Source: Rhynchonema sp. JSB1_4 (taxonomy: Eukaryota > Nematoda > Chromadorea > Monhysterida > Xyalidae). From it: a stretch of DNA of 64,000 nt. The notes under the pieces are model-generated. The model was not told the DNA's origin, ran no database searches, and was given only the letters and a program-made list of their open reading frames with translations. The stretch is taken from contig JASAMV010004129.1 of the NCBI GenBank assembly GCA_030248065.1, positions 47,511-111,510 of the forward strand, read 5' to 3'. Made by a program: the position numbers and the translations under genes. Below, in pieces: positions 13,656 to 26,347 of this stretch (within the stretch, counting starts at the first letter, position 1; each line of letters begins with the position of its first letter).

Positions 13656-13825
13656 TGTTTTATATCGAGTAAGCGCATTTTCTCATTCGGTTGACGGAAA
13701 ATACATATGATCACACTGATAATTCGTTCACTATACGGAGGAATTCACTATGTAGAGGTTCACCTTGTGGTGGTTTGACTGTATTTATGTTACTGTTTCA
13801 CACCTCAATCAAGTCAGAGGTTAAA

Positions 13826-14645
13826 AAAGCGATGTCACCATCTGATTCCCCGACCCCAGAAACATAAACAGCTGACACATTATAGGAGATCATATCACTA
13901 TTACACTATTTATTCGCGTAGATCAATACTGAGTTCCGGTTCTAGTTCCGGTTCTGGCTCCGAAAAGTTCCGGTTTTAAAAACCAATGTCACCACTAGAT
14001 TTCTCGACCCGAAAACCTATATACCGCACGCACTGTCGTTATGATCAGACCAGTATTGTGCGACTTATTTGCTGGATAAATACTGAGTTCCGGTTCCAGT
14101 TCCGGTTCTGGCTCCGAAAAGCTCCGGACTGAAAAGCCAATGTCACCATTAGATTTCTCGACCCCGAAAACCTGTATGCCGCACGCACTGTCTTTATGAT
14201 CAGGCCAGTATTGTGCGACTTATTTGCATGGCTAAATATTGAGTTCCGGTTCCAGTTCCGGTTCTGGCTCCGAAGACCTCCGGATTGAAAAACCAATGTC
14301 ACCATTAGATCTCTCGACCCCGAAAACCTATATACCGCACGCACTGTCTTTATGATCAGACCAGTATTGTGCGACTTATTTGCTTGATAAATACTGAGTT
14401 CCGGTTCCAGTTCCGGTTCTGGCTCTGAAGAGCTCCGGATTCAAAAACCAATGTCACCATTAGATTTCTCGACCCCGAAAACCTATATACCGCACGCACT
14501 GTCTTTATGACCAAACCAGTATTCTGCGACTTATTTGCATGGCTAAATACTGAGTTCCGGTTCCAGTTCCGGTTCTGGTTCCGAAAAGTACTGGATCCAA
14601 AAACCAATGTCACCACCGAGTTTCTCGACCTTCAAAACCCGCGCT
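13826..14645. repeat. Tandem array of a 155-bp unit (about five copies)
   Basis: The phrase GAGTTCCGGTTCYAGTTCCG recurs at 13931, 14085, 14241, 14396 and 14552, giving spacings of 154-156 bp. Each unit also holds AACCAATGTCACCA, TTCTCGACCCCGAAAACCTA, ACCGCACGCACTGTC and CAGTATTGTGCGACTTATTT. The first unit (from about 13826) is more degenerate. Minus-strand frames of about 90 codons across the array are by-products of the repetition. This is minisatellite/satellite DNA. Confidence 0.92.
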
Positions 14646-17600
14646 ACCGCGGCAGATTTCTCGTCCGATGTATCCCTGAGTTTTGGACGAACTTTTTGCC
14701 GGAAAAAAGAAAGAAAGAACGAAAGAAAGAAGAAGAAGAACGTTTTTGCACTTTTTGAGAGGCGTTGGGTACCGTAACTCCACGACGCCGGTACCGCTCA
14801 ACGTCATATTTTGAACGCAGGTGTAGGGTGGCCTAAGGCACCTTGTGCTTAAATATTGAAACCAGCGGTGCTTTGTTGTGGAATAACCGGCCAGTGAAAA
14901 TTTTTGCTGCCGGCACTAACTCCGGACAACCATATGGGACATGCGCTACCGCGCATGCCCCGATTACAGTATACGCAGCCCAGTCAGTGACGCGCATAAT
15001 AGTTAGGAAGTTACATTCGGACCATACTGTATACAGTGCGCACACAACCGCTGCCCTATCCTCATTGCGCACTTCCTTATAATTTTTACGGCAACTTGAC
15101 ACCAGTCAAAACTGTGATAATGAAATGACGCAAAAACATGTTCCATCCTGAAGGTACGTACTTATCTACCACTGACATCTGGTAAACGTGCGTGCACGAT
15201 AAAAACAACATTGCTCGCTGTATTAAATTGCATGGAGCATGGTATACTTTTTGCACAAGTAACTAGTATCTTATCATGATACTATTGTATGCATAATACC
15301 TGCCGCCAGCACTGCATCCAATTGGCCAGATCTCTCTCTGTCTCTTTAAGAGAGCACAATCTCAACAGGTGTTCACACATTGCATCTCGTTTTTGTGCGT
15401 CTTTTTCACGAATATCGTCTGATCTCGCGACAATACATATTTGGCGCGTCGCTTGAGCCAGGTGTCATGCCCTTCAAGCTCGTATAACTGTTTTCGGTTT
15501 CATTTCCTAATAGCGTTATTATTATTATTATTATATTATGGAGATTGAGATTGTTTATTTTATTTCCAAGCTTCTTTCACAAATAAACGTGACGCATCGA
15601 TCAAGCGCACGGGTAGCAAGCAATGACCATCACAAATTGCCCTATTCATCTTCAACCCATTTCCTTCATGGTGTGCTGCTTTGCTTGCGCTACCTGTCTT
15701 CATACTGAATTGTTTGTTTATTCGGTGCGCGAGTCCCCTGACGATGACTAGCAACCAGTTAAAGGTACAAATAACGGCACCTGGATATCCCCGAATGCTG
15801 CTGCTGCTTATTTGCAAACCGTGACATGGTTCGCAGCGCGCTTCTTTTCGCTTGTTGGCGCGCGAGGGTTACGGTAAGTGTCATGCGACCACAAAGTTGA
15901 CGTGCGTGCGACCCAAAAGTCAAGTTGCGCATAAGTATTGATTCTCCAAGTAAATAGTCCAAGTACACGCCATGTGCAGGTACAGTTGTACGTACATACA
16001 TCTGTGCAGCCCAAACCTGGCCGTTTTGGTTGCTTTATGTGTCCGATGTCTGTAACGAGCGCTTGTGTATGATTTACGATAAGAGCTCGCATCACACGCT
16101 CCCATGCATCATCTGATCGCTCGCTCCTCCACACAATAAAATATAAAAGGCAGACGGCAGTCATGATCCGTATTCTCCCTAGCACTGTGGCGCGCGTCAA
16201 TTTGTATCATATCGTTGGATTGAAACATCACCAGTCAGTCAATACGTAGCTTGCTGATGTTTCAGTAAATATGCTTCACACACGCACCTGAATTGCAATT
16301 GTACTCACGGTACCTACCTACTGTATACAAGGTTACAGGCTACAACTGATGACCGAATGCAAGCCAATGCCGAGTTTCATGAGCGCTCATCCCTCCTGCT
16401 CATTCTGCTGCGCCGTAATAACAATAATCATTATAATGTTCATATTTTGGTGCATACAGATGCGCCTGCAACCACCAGAGAAACCACCAGAGAAATGTCC
16501 TACCTGGTGGACTCGACTAATGGGCGCACGCGAAGCTGTAGGATGCTAACGTAAGCCATGCGTAGGCAGGCGCCCTTGGACCGTTTGACGTTATACGCTT
16601 GACACAGTCATTGTCTGTGCTGAATAATTAATTTTTTTATCGTCCCCCTATATATCCCATCCGAAAAGTAGATAGTCAACAAGTATATACATACAATTAC
16701 CTAGATGTGCGTCGTACATATGTATTGAGACACTTGGGTTACCATATACCTGTACATTTGACGACATCACGGAGCTTGTTTTGACACGCACGCCTCACCT
16801 CACTTGCCCAAATAACGTCAATCTAGCATAGGCGTACTACGGTATTGGGCATGTGATTCCATTAGTTCAACTCCCGCGAGATGGCACCAAAAGGAAACCC
16901 GGAGAGAGAATCACATCAGACATCGGCCATTCAGATACAGCAAGCATTGATGTGTCACATGACGTGCATGTGCCTGCTAGCACAATGGGAGGAAAACATG
17001 CAGATCTGCCACGTTTGGCACGTACCTAGGTGTCGGGTTGTTGCAAGCACTCGTGGGCCTTTGCAGGATGTTTGACGTTCACCCATAAGTGTGACACTCG
17101 GTAAGCAAGTGTACGACTTTTTACGCTGGTCAAGCTCATACCCGAGAATGCTCAAATGTTAGTGCTAGTATTCCCATACATCAAACCGCTAAAGACCGAA
17201 ACCGATCTCAGACCGATCCGGGGTCATGCGTCCCCCAGTCTAATGTCACCAAGCCGCATCACGACTTTTCGGGCGCAAACAGCGACGACAGCAACAATAT
17301 GCTTACAGAGGTATCGCTTGTGTCTCGCTTTTATGCGCACCAACTGTATGTAGCCCATCTATGGTCTATCGAGCGCTATAATTCATCTCAGTGACATCTG
17401 GGCCGCGTATGCATACCTACATACATGCACATCCACTTTGGGATACCTGCGCATGCTTCTGCTGACGACACGCATGTAAGCAGTGCACCTGTGGCTCTGC
17501 TGTAGAAGGGTATGCACTTTCGATTTTCGTATGACATTTGACAGTGGTGCCCCATACTTGCTCGACAGACAATAGCTCTCGTACGCAATTGTCGTTATTG

Positions 17601-20393
17601 CTTAGCGCATGAGTAATTACACCCGTGTGGTGACATGAGTGAGCCCAATTGGACTAAAGTACAGCACCAAGACTTGCTGCGGCTGGCTGCGGGTTACGGT
17701 ACCTACATATACATACTAGTGCAGCTGAGCATGGGTTACCTCATGCTTATTCCGCAGCTTTCTCTGCACTTCATGTGAACAATACATACCGTATGTTTGT
17801 GATATGACTTGCTTCAGACGCATGCGTGCAGCGGTTAGGTGTACGGTATATACGGCTTACATTACAATGGTCAACTCAAGTGGTCAAATCACTTCGTCAA
17901 CTCATTTTGTAGAGTCGTCAGATCTCCCCCGAAAGCCGTGTATTTATTTGTCGCGCTCACTCGGGGCTGCTGTGAGTTGACGAAGTGATTTGACCACTTG
18001 AGTTGACCGCTGTTGTATTAGCTAGGTATACCAGTTGCTTTTGTCTTGCTCTGTATGTACGTCTCCAAGCCACAATCAAGCAGGAGCCCGTTACAATCAA
18101 CCACGGTCATAAGTCACAATGTCGCGCACTGGCAAAAAAAAGATGCGCGCGACCGGCCAGAATCTCCGGATACATATGTACTACACTACACCAGGTAGAC
18201 ATGTCCAGCAAATGAATAATATCCGTCAACGATTGGCTCCTTTGAATCTGCGAGCCACTTGCCCGCAAAAAGTAGTCGCCTTGCTTCTGCGCTTTCAATA
18301 ACCTGAGAACTAACAGAGTCCGAGGCCGGGTTCGTTTCCAGTACCTGGGCGTATATCTGCGAGAAATTTCGAAATTTTAACCACCACGATAGATGCGCGT
18401 TTTTCGCATGGTGAATACAACATGTCGCCTTTGCGTCCAAGGAAAGTCGTAATGACAGGCTGGCTAATAATCTGCTGTGTAGTTTGATTCATCTTTCGTA
18501 CAAACAAACAAGCCAAGTAAAATGAAGTGCGCGACTCATGCCGAATATTGAAATTTTCTATTACGCATTTTAACGGTGCCCAGTGGGGTTAATCTGTGAC
18601 CAACGTAACCGACATTGTCCGATGGGTTATGTTTGCCTGTTTGTAAATGACCCAAATTCGACACTCAGCACATACGTATAAATCTCTCTCCAGAACTTTT
18701 AGTGAATGAATTTGAAACTTCGAGTTTAGTTTATATTCTGATTACAAGGTGTGTATATCAAAGTGCGTGTAAAGTTCAGAGCATGCGCACGTAGTAACAC
18801 CCTTTGTTCGCATTTGATGTTCAATGCATAGGATAACATGTCACGCAGTACATACTTGATAGGCTATATGTGCCGCAATATACACTTCATTCCGATGGTG
18901 GAGTGGTTGACAGACAGACAAACGTAGTTGACTGAGTCAGTGATTGAATTGCTGAACCGGAGATTTGCGTTCTTTCCTTCGACGACGAATGTCAATCACA
19001 CTACAATAAGTCTAATGACTCCGCGTAACATTTTACCTGCCATCACATTACACATATTCAAAACAGTGTTGCCAGCATTAGATAATCACCGAAGTGTGTC
19101 CACATGATTAGTGCTCCGGTCCAAACTCCGCGGGTCTCTACTCTATGGGTTCCCTTGGGGATTCAACAGATATCACTCTCTCCCTCAATCTCTCCGAATC
19201 TGTGGGGTTGAATCGGGTGATCAAAAGATGATGACGGGCATTTCTGCGAAGACAAACAACAACAACAACATGAGAACAATGGAAATAAGCCGCAAACCAC
19301 AAGTGCGCTGCTACAGGTGAATCTGTTTTTTCGGCTTCAGACATAAACAAAAAAGACACACCCTCCCCTTAAATCGGCGCGTGATGTTGTCTGCGACGCA
19401 TAATAAATTTTCTGGCAGAAGCTCGAGAAAAAACATGTTCCACAACACTCCCCCAAGTGTCATACATAACATCCCATATTCTCTCAAGCACGCACACGTC
19501 AAGTGTATAAATTAGCATACATAGTCCTTCAGAGACACATTTCCGGCTTTTGACAAGGAACTGCCTACGTTTGCTTGTGCCTTTGCTTAACTCTACTGAT
19601 CCGCCAATCTAATAGAATATCGATGTGATTGCAGTTTTTGTTTGTTCTTTGCGCCCCCGCCATCTACAGTAGGTCCTCTGGGGAATCGACCAATGGTGGT
19701 GAGGGAGTGAAAGTTGAAGGTCATATAGCATGAGCCGAATTCTAGCTCCTAATGCTTCTACTTGGTGGCTTGCCCTTGTGCAACCAGGTACATACTCCAT
19801 AGATGTCGGAAACCGAGCTTGATTTCACTTGATGTTTGAGCATTGCTAACGACCATAGACCAGTTTACCTGGTCGTTTGGTTTTTTGCCGCAGCACTATG
19901 TCGCTTAACCGGCTTTAGACAGCGCGCAGCTTATGGCTGGGCGGTTTATTTATAGGATTGAAATTGACACACGCAGGAAAAACGGCTTCGACTTTTTTAG
20001 TTAAGAGCGTGGGGTAATAAGAATCGCAAAGTACGGTTCACAAAACTGAAATTTTGGATATGGTTTTTTTGATGGAAAATCAATGCCACAACATATTTAG
20101 GAATGATCACCAAGTTTGGCGTTCCAAATTTAAGTATACTTTCAGTAATTTCAATTTAAAGGTGCTCGGTTTGCATTTTTTGGGAAATTTAAAAAATGAA
20201 AAATGCTGAAGAAATAAATGTCTATCCAATTGGATCTCAGCCGATAAACTACATTCGGTGCTGAAATTTGCACACATATAGCATTTTTTTGTCCGCTTTT
20301 CAGCTGCGCAAAAATAGTTGCACGATATTGGATGTTTTCTCTTCCATTGCATTTTTTTTAAAAAATGTCAAAAAAACTAGTGCTTCTCAGAAA
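14646..20393. other. No confident gene
   Basis: A purine run (about 14706-14743) follows the tandem array. Two GAAACATCA motifs lie at 16220 and 16253 in opposite orientation, 20 bp apart. GGGTTACGGTA words occur at 15866 and 17691. A MITE at 17879-18008 is listed separately. No domain-bearing exon was recognised on either strand. Confidence 0.45.
17879..18008. mobile_element. MITE, copy 1 (about 36-bp terminal inverted repeats)
   Basis: The ends are nearly perfect inverted repeats starting GGTCAACTCAAGTGGTCAAA and continuing through TCACTTCGTCAACTCA. The middle holds GTCGTCAGATC and CTCGGGGCTG, both shared with the copy at 27478-27608 in a prospero intron. The element is 130 bp, non-coding, and could fold into a hairpin. 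Confidence 0.88.
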
Positions 20394-21491
20394 CACCCAA
20401 TTTTAAAAAAGTCCTCACCGACGAATTCTTTCTATTGGGTCTCAAAATATGCGCCATAAAATTCTAGTATTGGCGTATAAATCTGGATTGTGACAAATTT
20501 GAATATTGTCGGCAATCTATGTTAGAATGAAGCAAAAAGGTGTTTCGTCGTTTCATTTTCTTTCTTATTTTATCGTGGTGCGCAGCTCAATTGAATGATG
20601 GAATATGTAAAAATTGATGCATGTGATTGCCAAATATTAGTTCTGATGTGTATGCTGCTGAAACCTACATATGTGTTTCTTAACTGTAAATACCACGAGA
20701 GTACTGCTCAATTTATGTGCCTTTCAAGGCAACCGTTTGTTAGGAAAATGCAGCAATCTGTGGCTGGCTATTGGTTTGTTTCAACTCTTGCCTATTTCTA
20801 AATGTTTTTGCATTGCATCAAGTTGCGAAATAAAAAGTAATAATGGTAAAACGTTCACCCAAAACCCGCGACGCAAAAAAAGACACGCTACAGGGTTTGA
20901 ACCTGTGCGACAGACAGACACACGCACGCGTGTTCAATGCTGCGCCTAACCGATTGCGCTATGCGATCCAGCCACTGGCTTGCCTTAATGTGTCACATAA
21001 ATGTAATTGCGCGTGCGCATGTGTGTTCTGCCGTTTACATAAAACGTGTTGTGTTGCAGCCATAATGTGTGTGTTGACTGCTTATATGTGTTGTTGTTGC
21101 TTGTTGCTCACCTCGTGTGAGTGTGATGTATCAAGTGACAGGAATTTTTGCCAATCACGGCCGGTGCCAAATAGCTTGCATTTCTGAACTTGTATCCATT
21201 TTGATAGCTTGTCATGTGTCATGAACAAGCTGTTTACTTTCAAACTACGTTGACAAGCATCTTGTTGCCGTTCGTGACACCCACATCGGTCGTTTCTCCA
21301 AAGCGAATCAGTGCAAAGAAAAAGACAAAAAAGTGAGAAAAAAAACAAAAAATGTTCTTTATCTAAACTTTTCAGGAGATATTCAAATTTGTCACAAACC
21401 AGATTTATAAACCAATATCAGAATTTTATGGCGCACATTTTGAGACCAAATAGAAAGAATTCGTCGGTGAGGACTTTTTTAAAATTGGTTG
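20394..21491. mobile_element. Inverted-repeat element of 1.1 kb or more carrying a tRNA-like relic
   Basis: The arms 20394-20510 and 21376-21491 are inverted copies at roughly 90% identity by eye (for example GAATTCTTTCTATTGGGTCT against its complement). Weaker matches suggest they extend outward to about 20105 and 21690. The 0.87-kb interior has no transposase frame but holds a tRNA-like Pol III sequence (20882-20968) and alternating GT-rich sequence. Confidence 0.75.
20882..20968 (-). tRNA. tRNA-like or tRNA-derived pseudogene (87 nt)
   Basis: The minus strand has a box A match (TAGCGCAATCGG), a 4-bp D stem (GCGC/GCGC) and a perfect T arm (ACAGG-TTCAAAC-CCTGT, a box B match). A run of seven T directly after the 3' end fits a Pol III terminator. 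The acceptor stem pairs poorly, the anticodon loop lacks the usual T33, and a TG-rich insertion lies between anticodon arm and T arm. It is therefore probably a decayed tRNA or a tRNA-derived (SINE-type) promoter, and no anticodon is assigned. Confidence 0.45.
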
Positions 21492-24400
21492 TTTTTGATA
21501 TGCAATAAATTTCAGAGCTGATTTTTGAAAAACTTAAAGGAAGAGAAAATTCAGCGAAGTTTTGCCTTTATTTTTACATGGTTGAAAAGTAGATAAAAAA
21601 TTGACTATTATGGGACATTTTCATTAAATAGCATCCGATCTAAAACAAATGACAGCCTCATCAACATAAACTTGGTACATTTTTGGAATTTCAAGAAATC
21701 TTCGACCTGCCCACTTAAATGCGTCCATAACTATTTAATGCTTTGGAGTTTGGAACCAAAATTTTGTATGTGTCTTAGTAAATGTAGTAGTCAACTTTTT
21801 GTGCAATATGAGCGAAATCCATTTTTTTCGATTTGTGAACCCTGTTCCATTGACACCTATCTGTTACTATTCCCCCGCGCTCTTAATAATTGATCACAAA
21901 CGCGCAACCAATATTAGTCATAGCATGCCTTATGTTCAAGCAGCGCGGCGGCTTCCCTGTAAATTTCTCTCCCATTTATGAATTTTGATTAGTTCAATAT
22001 CTGCTAGATTCGCCGGAAATCAGAACATCCACCGTTATATGACTTGTTGATGTGCCCCTTTGCTTTGTGTCCTTGAGTAGTTCACATGTGACTGGCAGGT
22101 AATTTAGTTACCGTAACCCGCCGTCGCACGTTTACTGCCTTGCCTTGTTACGACGCATTATCTATGGTGACAGCAGCTTAGTGCACTGCTCTCATGTACA
22201 CGTCTGTCTCTAATTCCTACATTAGAACCTACATGAGTCTATTTCCGTTGCGGTTGTATATTAGGCGGATATGTAGAGGTAGTACCTTTTCGCAATTGTG
22301 TGTGTGTATGTATGGGTTTATTATTGCGCTTAGCGGACCGTTAAGGCCATTGAGCCCCGCGCGCACTTGCGGTGACAAACAACAATGGACAATTCTAGGA
22401 GAGAATCCGCGATCTGTGATCTCAAATAGACAGAGACAGATTGGCTCTTTGGCCTCAGGTGCACACATGCACGCGGTACATCTCAATTTTATAACAGTTG
22501 TGCGCGCACTCCCACATCTCTCAATCATCATAACATAACAGTGCGGGCTCATTTCCCGCAAATGCGCATTGTGCACGCATGTATACAACATTGTGTAACT
22601 GCTGCTCTGTTTTTATAGCTGCACACTTGGCGGACCAGCCAGCGTCTGGCCCTCGTTTTATCCGCATGTGCACCTCAAATCTGTACTTTATGTTGATCAG
22701 GTCGAAATCAAACTGCTGCGGTATACATACTGGGTCCCATTATTGCGGTCGGGTTATTGAGTGAGCAACAAACATATACCTATACATATTACCTACTAAG
22801 TTGTATTACCTATTGCCCGTTTTTGATTATTTTCTGCTGTTTGTGGGTTCATGCCTTTGCACCGGAACAACTATGACAACAACCAACCTATTTTTGCATC
22901 GGTTTGGTTATCTACAGATGATCTATACATTACATGAACGTAAACCTAGGTTACATACTACTGTAGCAAGCTCGGAGAGAGAATTATGCACTTTTCTGAA
23001 CTTGATGTAAAAACATAGCGGCATCGTGTGTGGTCCGGCTTCGGTATCGCGCCGGGGAAACATTCTGGAGACGTGTAATATATCTGCAAATACAGAAAAG
23101 TTTGCTGATTACAGGGACATGGGACCCCATGACCGGGCTACCGCGGCTGCACCAAGTTTAGTGTGCAGGTCAGAGATTAGGTACGAGCGTGTTCTCAGAC
23201 AAGCAAAAAACATTCTGACTCCGCTTAATCGCGGTCAGATCCGATAGGAATGGTATTTCTGGGTATCCTGTCCAAAAAGATCGTGAATTTTGCTGCTTGT
23301 GTGTCCCGTGCAAAAGTTGAGATAAGCTTATGGCTGGGCTTTTGGGGTACTATACGGAATGAAGTATAGCCTGGAGTTGGCATTAATGGGTTTACTCATT
23401 GCAACACCTCAAGGCTAACAAAGCGTCAATAAACTTGCGTCAACAATCTGGCAATGTCAGCCTGATTGGTTGCACGAGCAGCTTATTTCGGTTGTTGAAA
23501 GGGTGCACCGCCGACTTGTCCCTACTCCTTTGGGGCAACTACATACCGTAATCCGCTACCTTTGACACACAGACCATAAAAACAACGAAAAAACAAAAGA
23601 CGCGTGCCGCACATTTGATGCGGATTGAGGTGGTGATCTAACACCGCTAGTCGACCTTGTGTCGTCGTTGTTTTTGTTACACACTTGAGTCGCATGTCAC
23701 TATTAATCTACTAGACAACACTACACATGCCATGCGACACTAGGAGTGTAAAAAGAACATGCATGCTCAAGTAGTTTATACACATGGTCATATAGTGTGT
23801 GCATGTGCACCACAAATGAGTGGGTGTCCTTCACCTAATCCCCTCAAGCACGCAGCCGGCAGCAAACATGCATGTTCTACACACATTCTTTTGCGTGTCA
23901 CTCTCTCTCTCTATTGTCCTGATCGTAAAATAATCGTGCGACGATCGGAAGTGCCAATCTACTATGTATGGTATCCCTCCCTGATTCATAGCCGTATAGT
24001 CACAGCCAGCTACCTGAACTAATCGTCTCATAAACCCACACATCCTGCCAGCCTGGCGCGGGGGTCACCTCATGCGGTGCATACATATCTCTGCTTGCGG
24101 CACACCTTGGGAACATTGGCATCGAGTGACCACCACCACAACGGTTGCTGATGTTTTATTTGGCACAGATGATTTTCTCTGTCGTGACAACCATAGCGCA
24201 AAGGGATGCACATGGTCCGTATATGTCTTAATGATGTCCGAAAACCGTTGTGTGTAGATTGCAGGTCACCGGATGTGGTCACAATGAACATGCATGTGTA
24301 TGTGCATGTACATGCTGCTCATGTTTATGAGTGACATTCGACTTTTACTGTTTATGGTTTATGTGTGTCACACTCTCTTGTCATTATAATAATGCTGTTA

Positions 24401-26347
24401 ACATAGCGTAGTAAAATTCACTTGTTACTTTTGCAAATATTATATGTACCACACATACTCAATACATATTTGTGGTTGAATTTCCACTTTCCCACGCTTC
24501 AACTTCTAGTTGTTCCAGTTTTGAGGTTGCGCGATCGGATGTCTATTATATGTGGTGGTCGTTTGTGTGTGTGTGTGTGCGCGCTAACTTTTATATTGCA
24601 TGCGCATTCACTCAAGTTAAAAGGCATTCGGCACTCAGAATTAGTCACTCCTACGTCCTACACGGTAAAAGTACTGAACGCGCTTTATTGCATAATCAAT
24701 GATGTCTGGTCAAATCGATCAATCGTAGCGGATGCGCGTGTGAAACACCGGAACCTCGCTTTACTACTATTATTGATAACAGAAATTCTGATCCATTCCA
24801 GCGGATATGGCGTATTTCCAACAATCAGTCCTTGGTTTTCGTGCAGGTCATTCCGCAAAAACTTGACGGCCCTAAACTTGTGGATCACTAACATTAACGA
24901 TACGTTTTGCCCATAACGACACCATTCTCGTATGTATAAACACGCCCATTGTACAATGAGTGCTTGTGACTTGAGAGAGGCCAATAGATTGTTTAGATTT
25001 ATGCCATAACCACAAGCCAGCCCCGTCTGCACGAAAATGGCTTCGGTTTCTCATATAATTTCAACAAGTGCCCACACTGTATAAGCAGTTGGTGTAAGCT
25101 TGCTCAAGCTTTACCACCTTAAAGGTGTCTAGAATTTCACCCCCGTCTGCTACGCAGCCGGATTCAGGTGTAAACATGCATCCAAGCCAAGGTAATGCAA
25201 GTCAGCAAACCTGGTCTTGTTACCACTTTGTGCGTTTCCTTCGTCAAGCACAACTGAAAGGCAGTGGTGGGTTGGGGGCCCCCTTAAAAACTGTGACCAT
25301 CTCAAATTTCACAATCCACCAATCATCAAGCTTGTCCATTGTATGTATATGTATCGGCGTGGATTACAATTTCTCAACAACTCATTTACACACGGAGGGG
25401 CCCTTAAACGGCTATACGGTAATTTACGGACTATCCGGGGTCACCCTTCAGAGAGGTTCCTTTAGGAGTGTATGGATGTGCTTATTATCTAAATATCTGC
25501 TCCATAACCTGTGTCCTTTTGTTTTTGCCGTCTCTTATCATCTTTGTTTTGGGGTCGGTCACCGGAACACGGGGCAGGTGTATGGGTATGGGGCAGTAAT
25601 TGGGCGATGCGCACAAAACAGTAATGCCGCCCTTTTTGCTCTCTTTCACTTGTGTTCCGTATAATTGGCACGCCACGTATGTATATAAGGAAGCCAGTTT
25701 ATGACTATACCAGACCGTTATTGGGGTAATTTGTTTGTTTCCTTTGTGTTTTTGTATCTTCCACCAATTTACAGCATGTACGCGAGTAGAAATTTGGTAT
25801 AGTAGATCGCGTTGAACACTTTTACGACCGTTCTTAGGCTTCCTTTGTTTCGATTATAAACTTTCCAGCGTAAAAATCTGGAATTTCTACCGCAAACAAG
25901 CACCCGCAAACATTTCGCGCAAGCCTGAGCGCGTTTCCTTTCGTCCGTGAAGGGGCGGAGTCTGGGCGCGCGCGTTGATTGGTTGACTGGCTGAGGCGAG
26001 GCAAGGTCGCAGCGCACTACTTTGGTTCTCATTTCTCTCATTCGTTACTAAGTCTTTGCTTGGCGAACACTTCCTTGGGTTACGGTAGATGTATGACTTT
26101 GCGTTTTTATTCGCGCTTTGTTAGGAACGCTGTTATTATTCCTGTTTTCAGTTTGTCAGCGACACGGGCTCGACATGATGTACATGGTTGAAATTCTCAG
26201 ATTGTTCTTGATTTTGATTTCCTTTTATAACTATCGTCATAAAAAACCAATGTTCGTTTTTCATAATCCATTTGGTTTGTTTGAGTACACATATGAAGTA
26301 ACACCAATATCGCTCGAATAATATTCACGTTCCTCTCATCCTTACAG
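21492..26347. other. No confident gene; region upstream of prospero
   Basis: Nothing with a recognisable domain was found. Because the first prospero exon described below opens with a split codon after a good acceptor (CCTTACAG at 26347), a 5' exon and the promoter should lie somewhere in or beyond this stretch; they were not identified. GGGTTACGGTA words occur at 22108 (reverse) and 26077. Confidence 0.45.

Noticed and set aside
13826..14645. CRISPR-like array
   Set aside because: The whole 155-bp unit repeats with no unique spacers, and the window is eukaryotic. It is a tandem satellite.
24422..24916. 164-codon plus-strand open frame
   Set aside because: It is hydrophobic by composition only, with no family resemblance and another open frame overlapping it.
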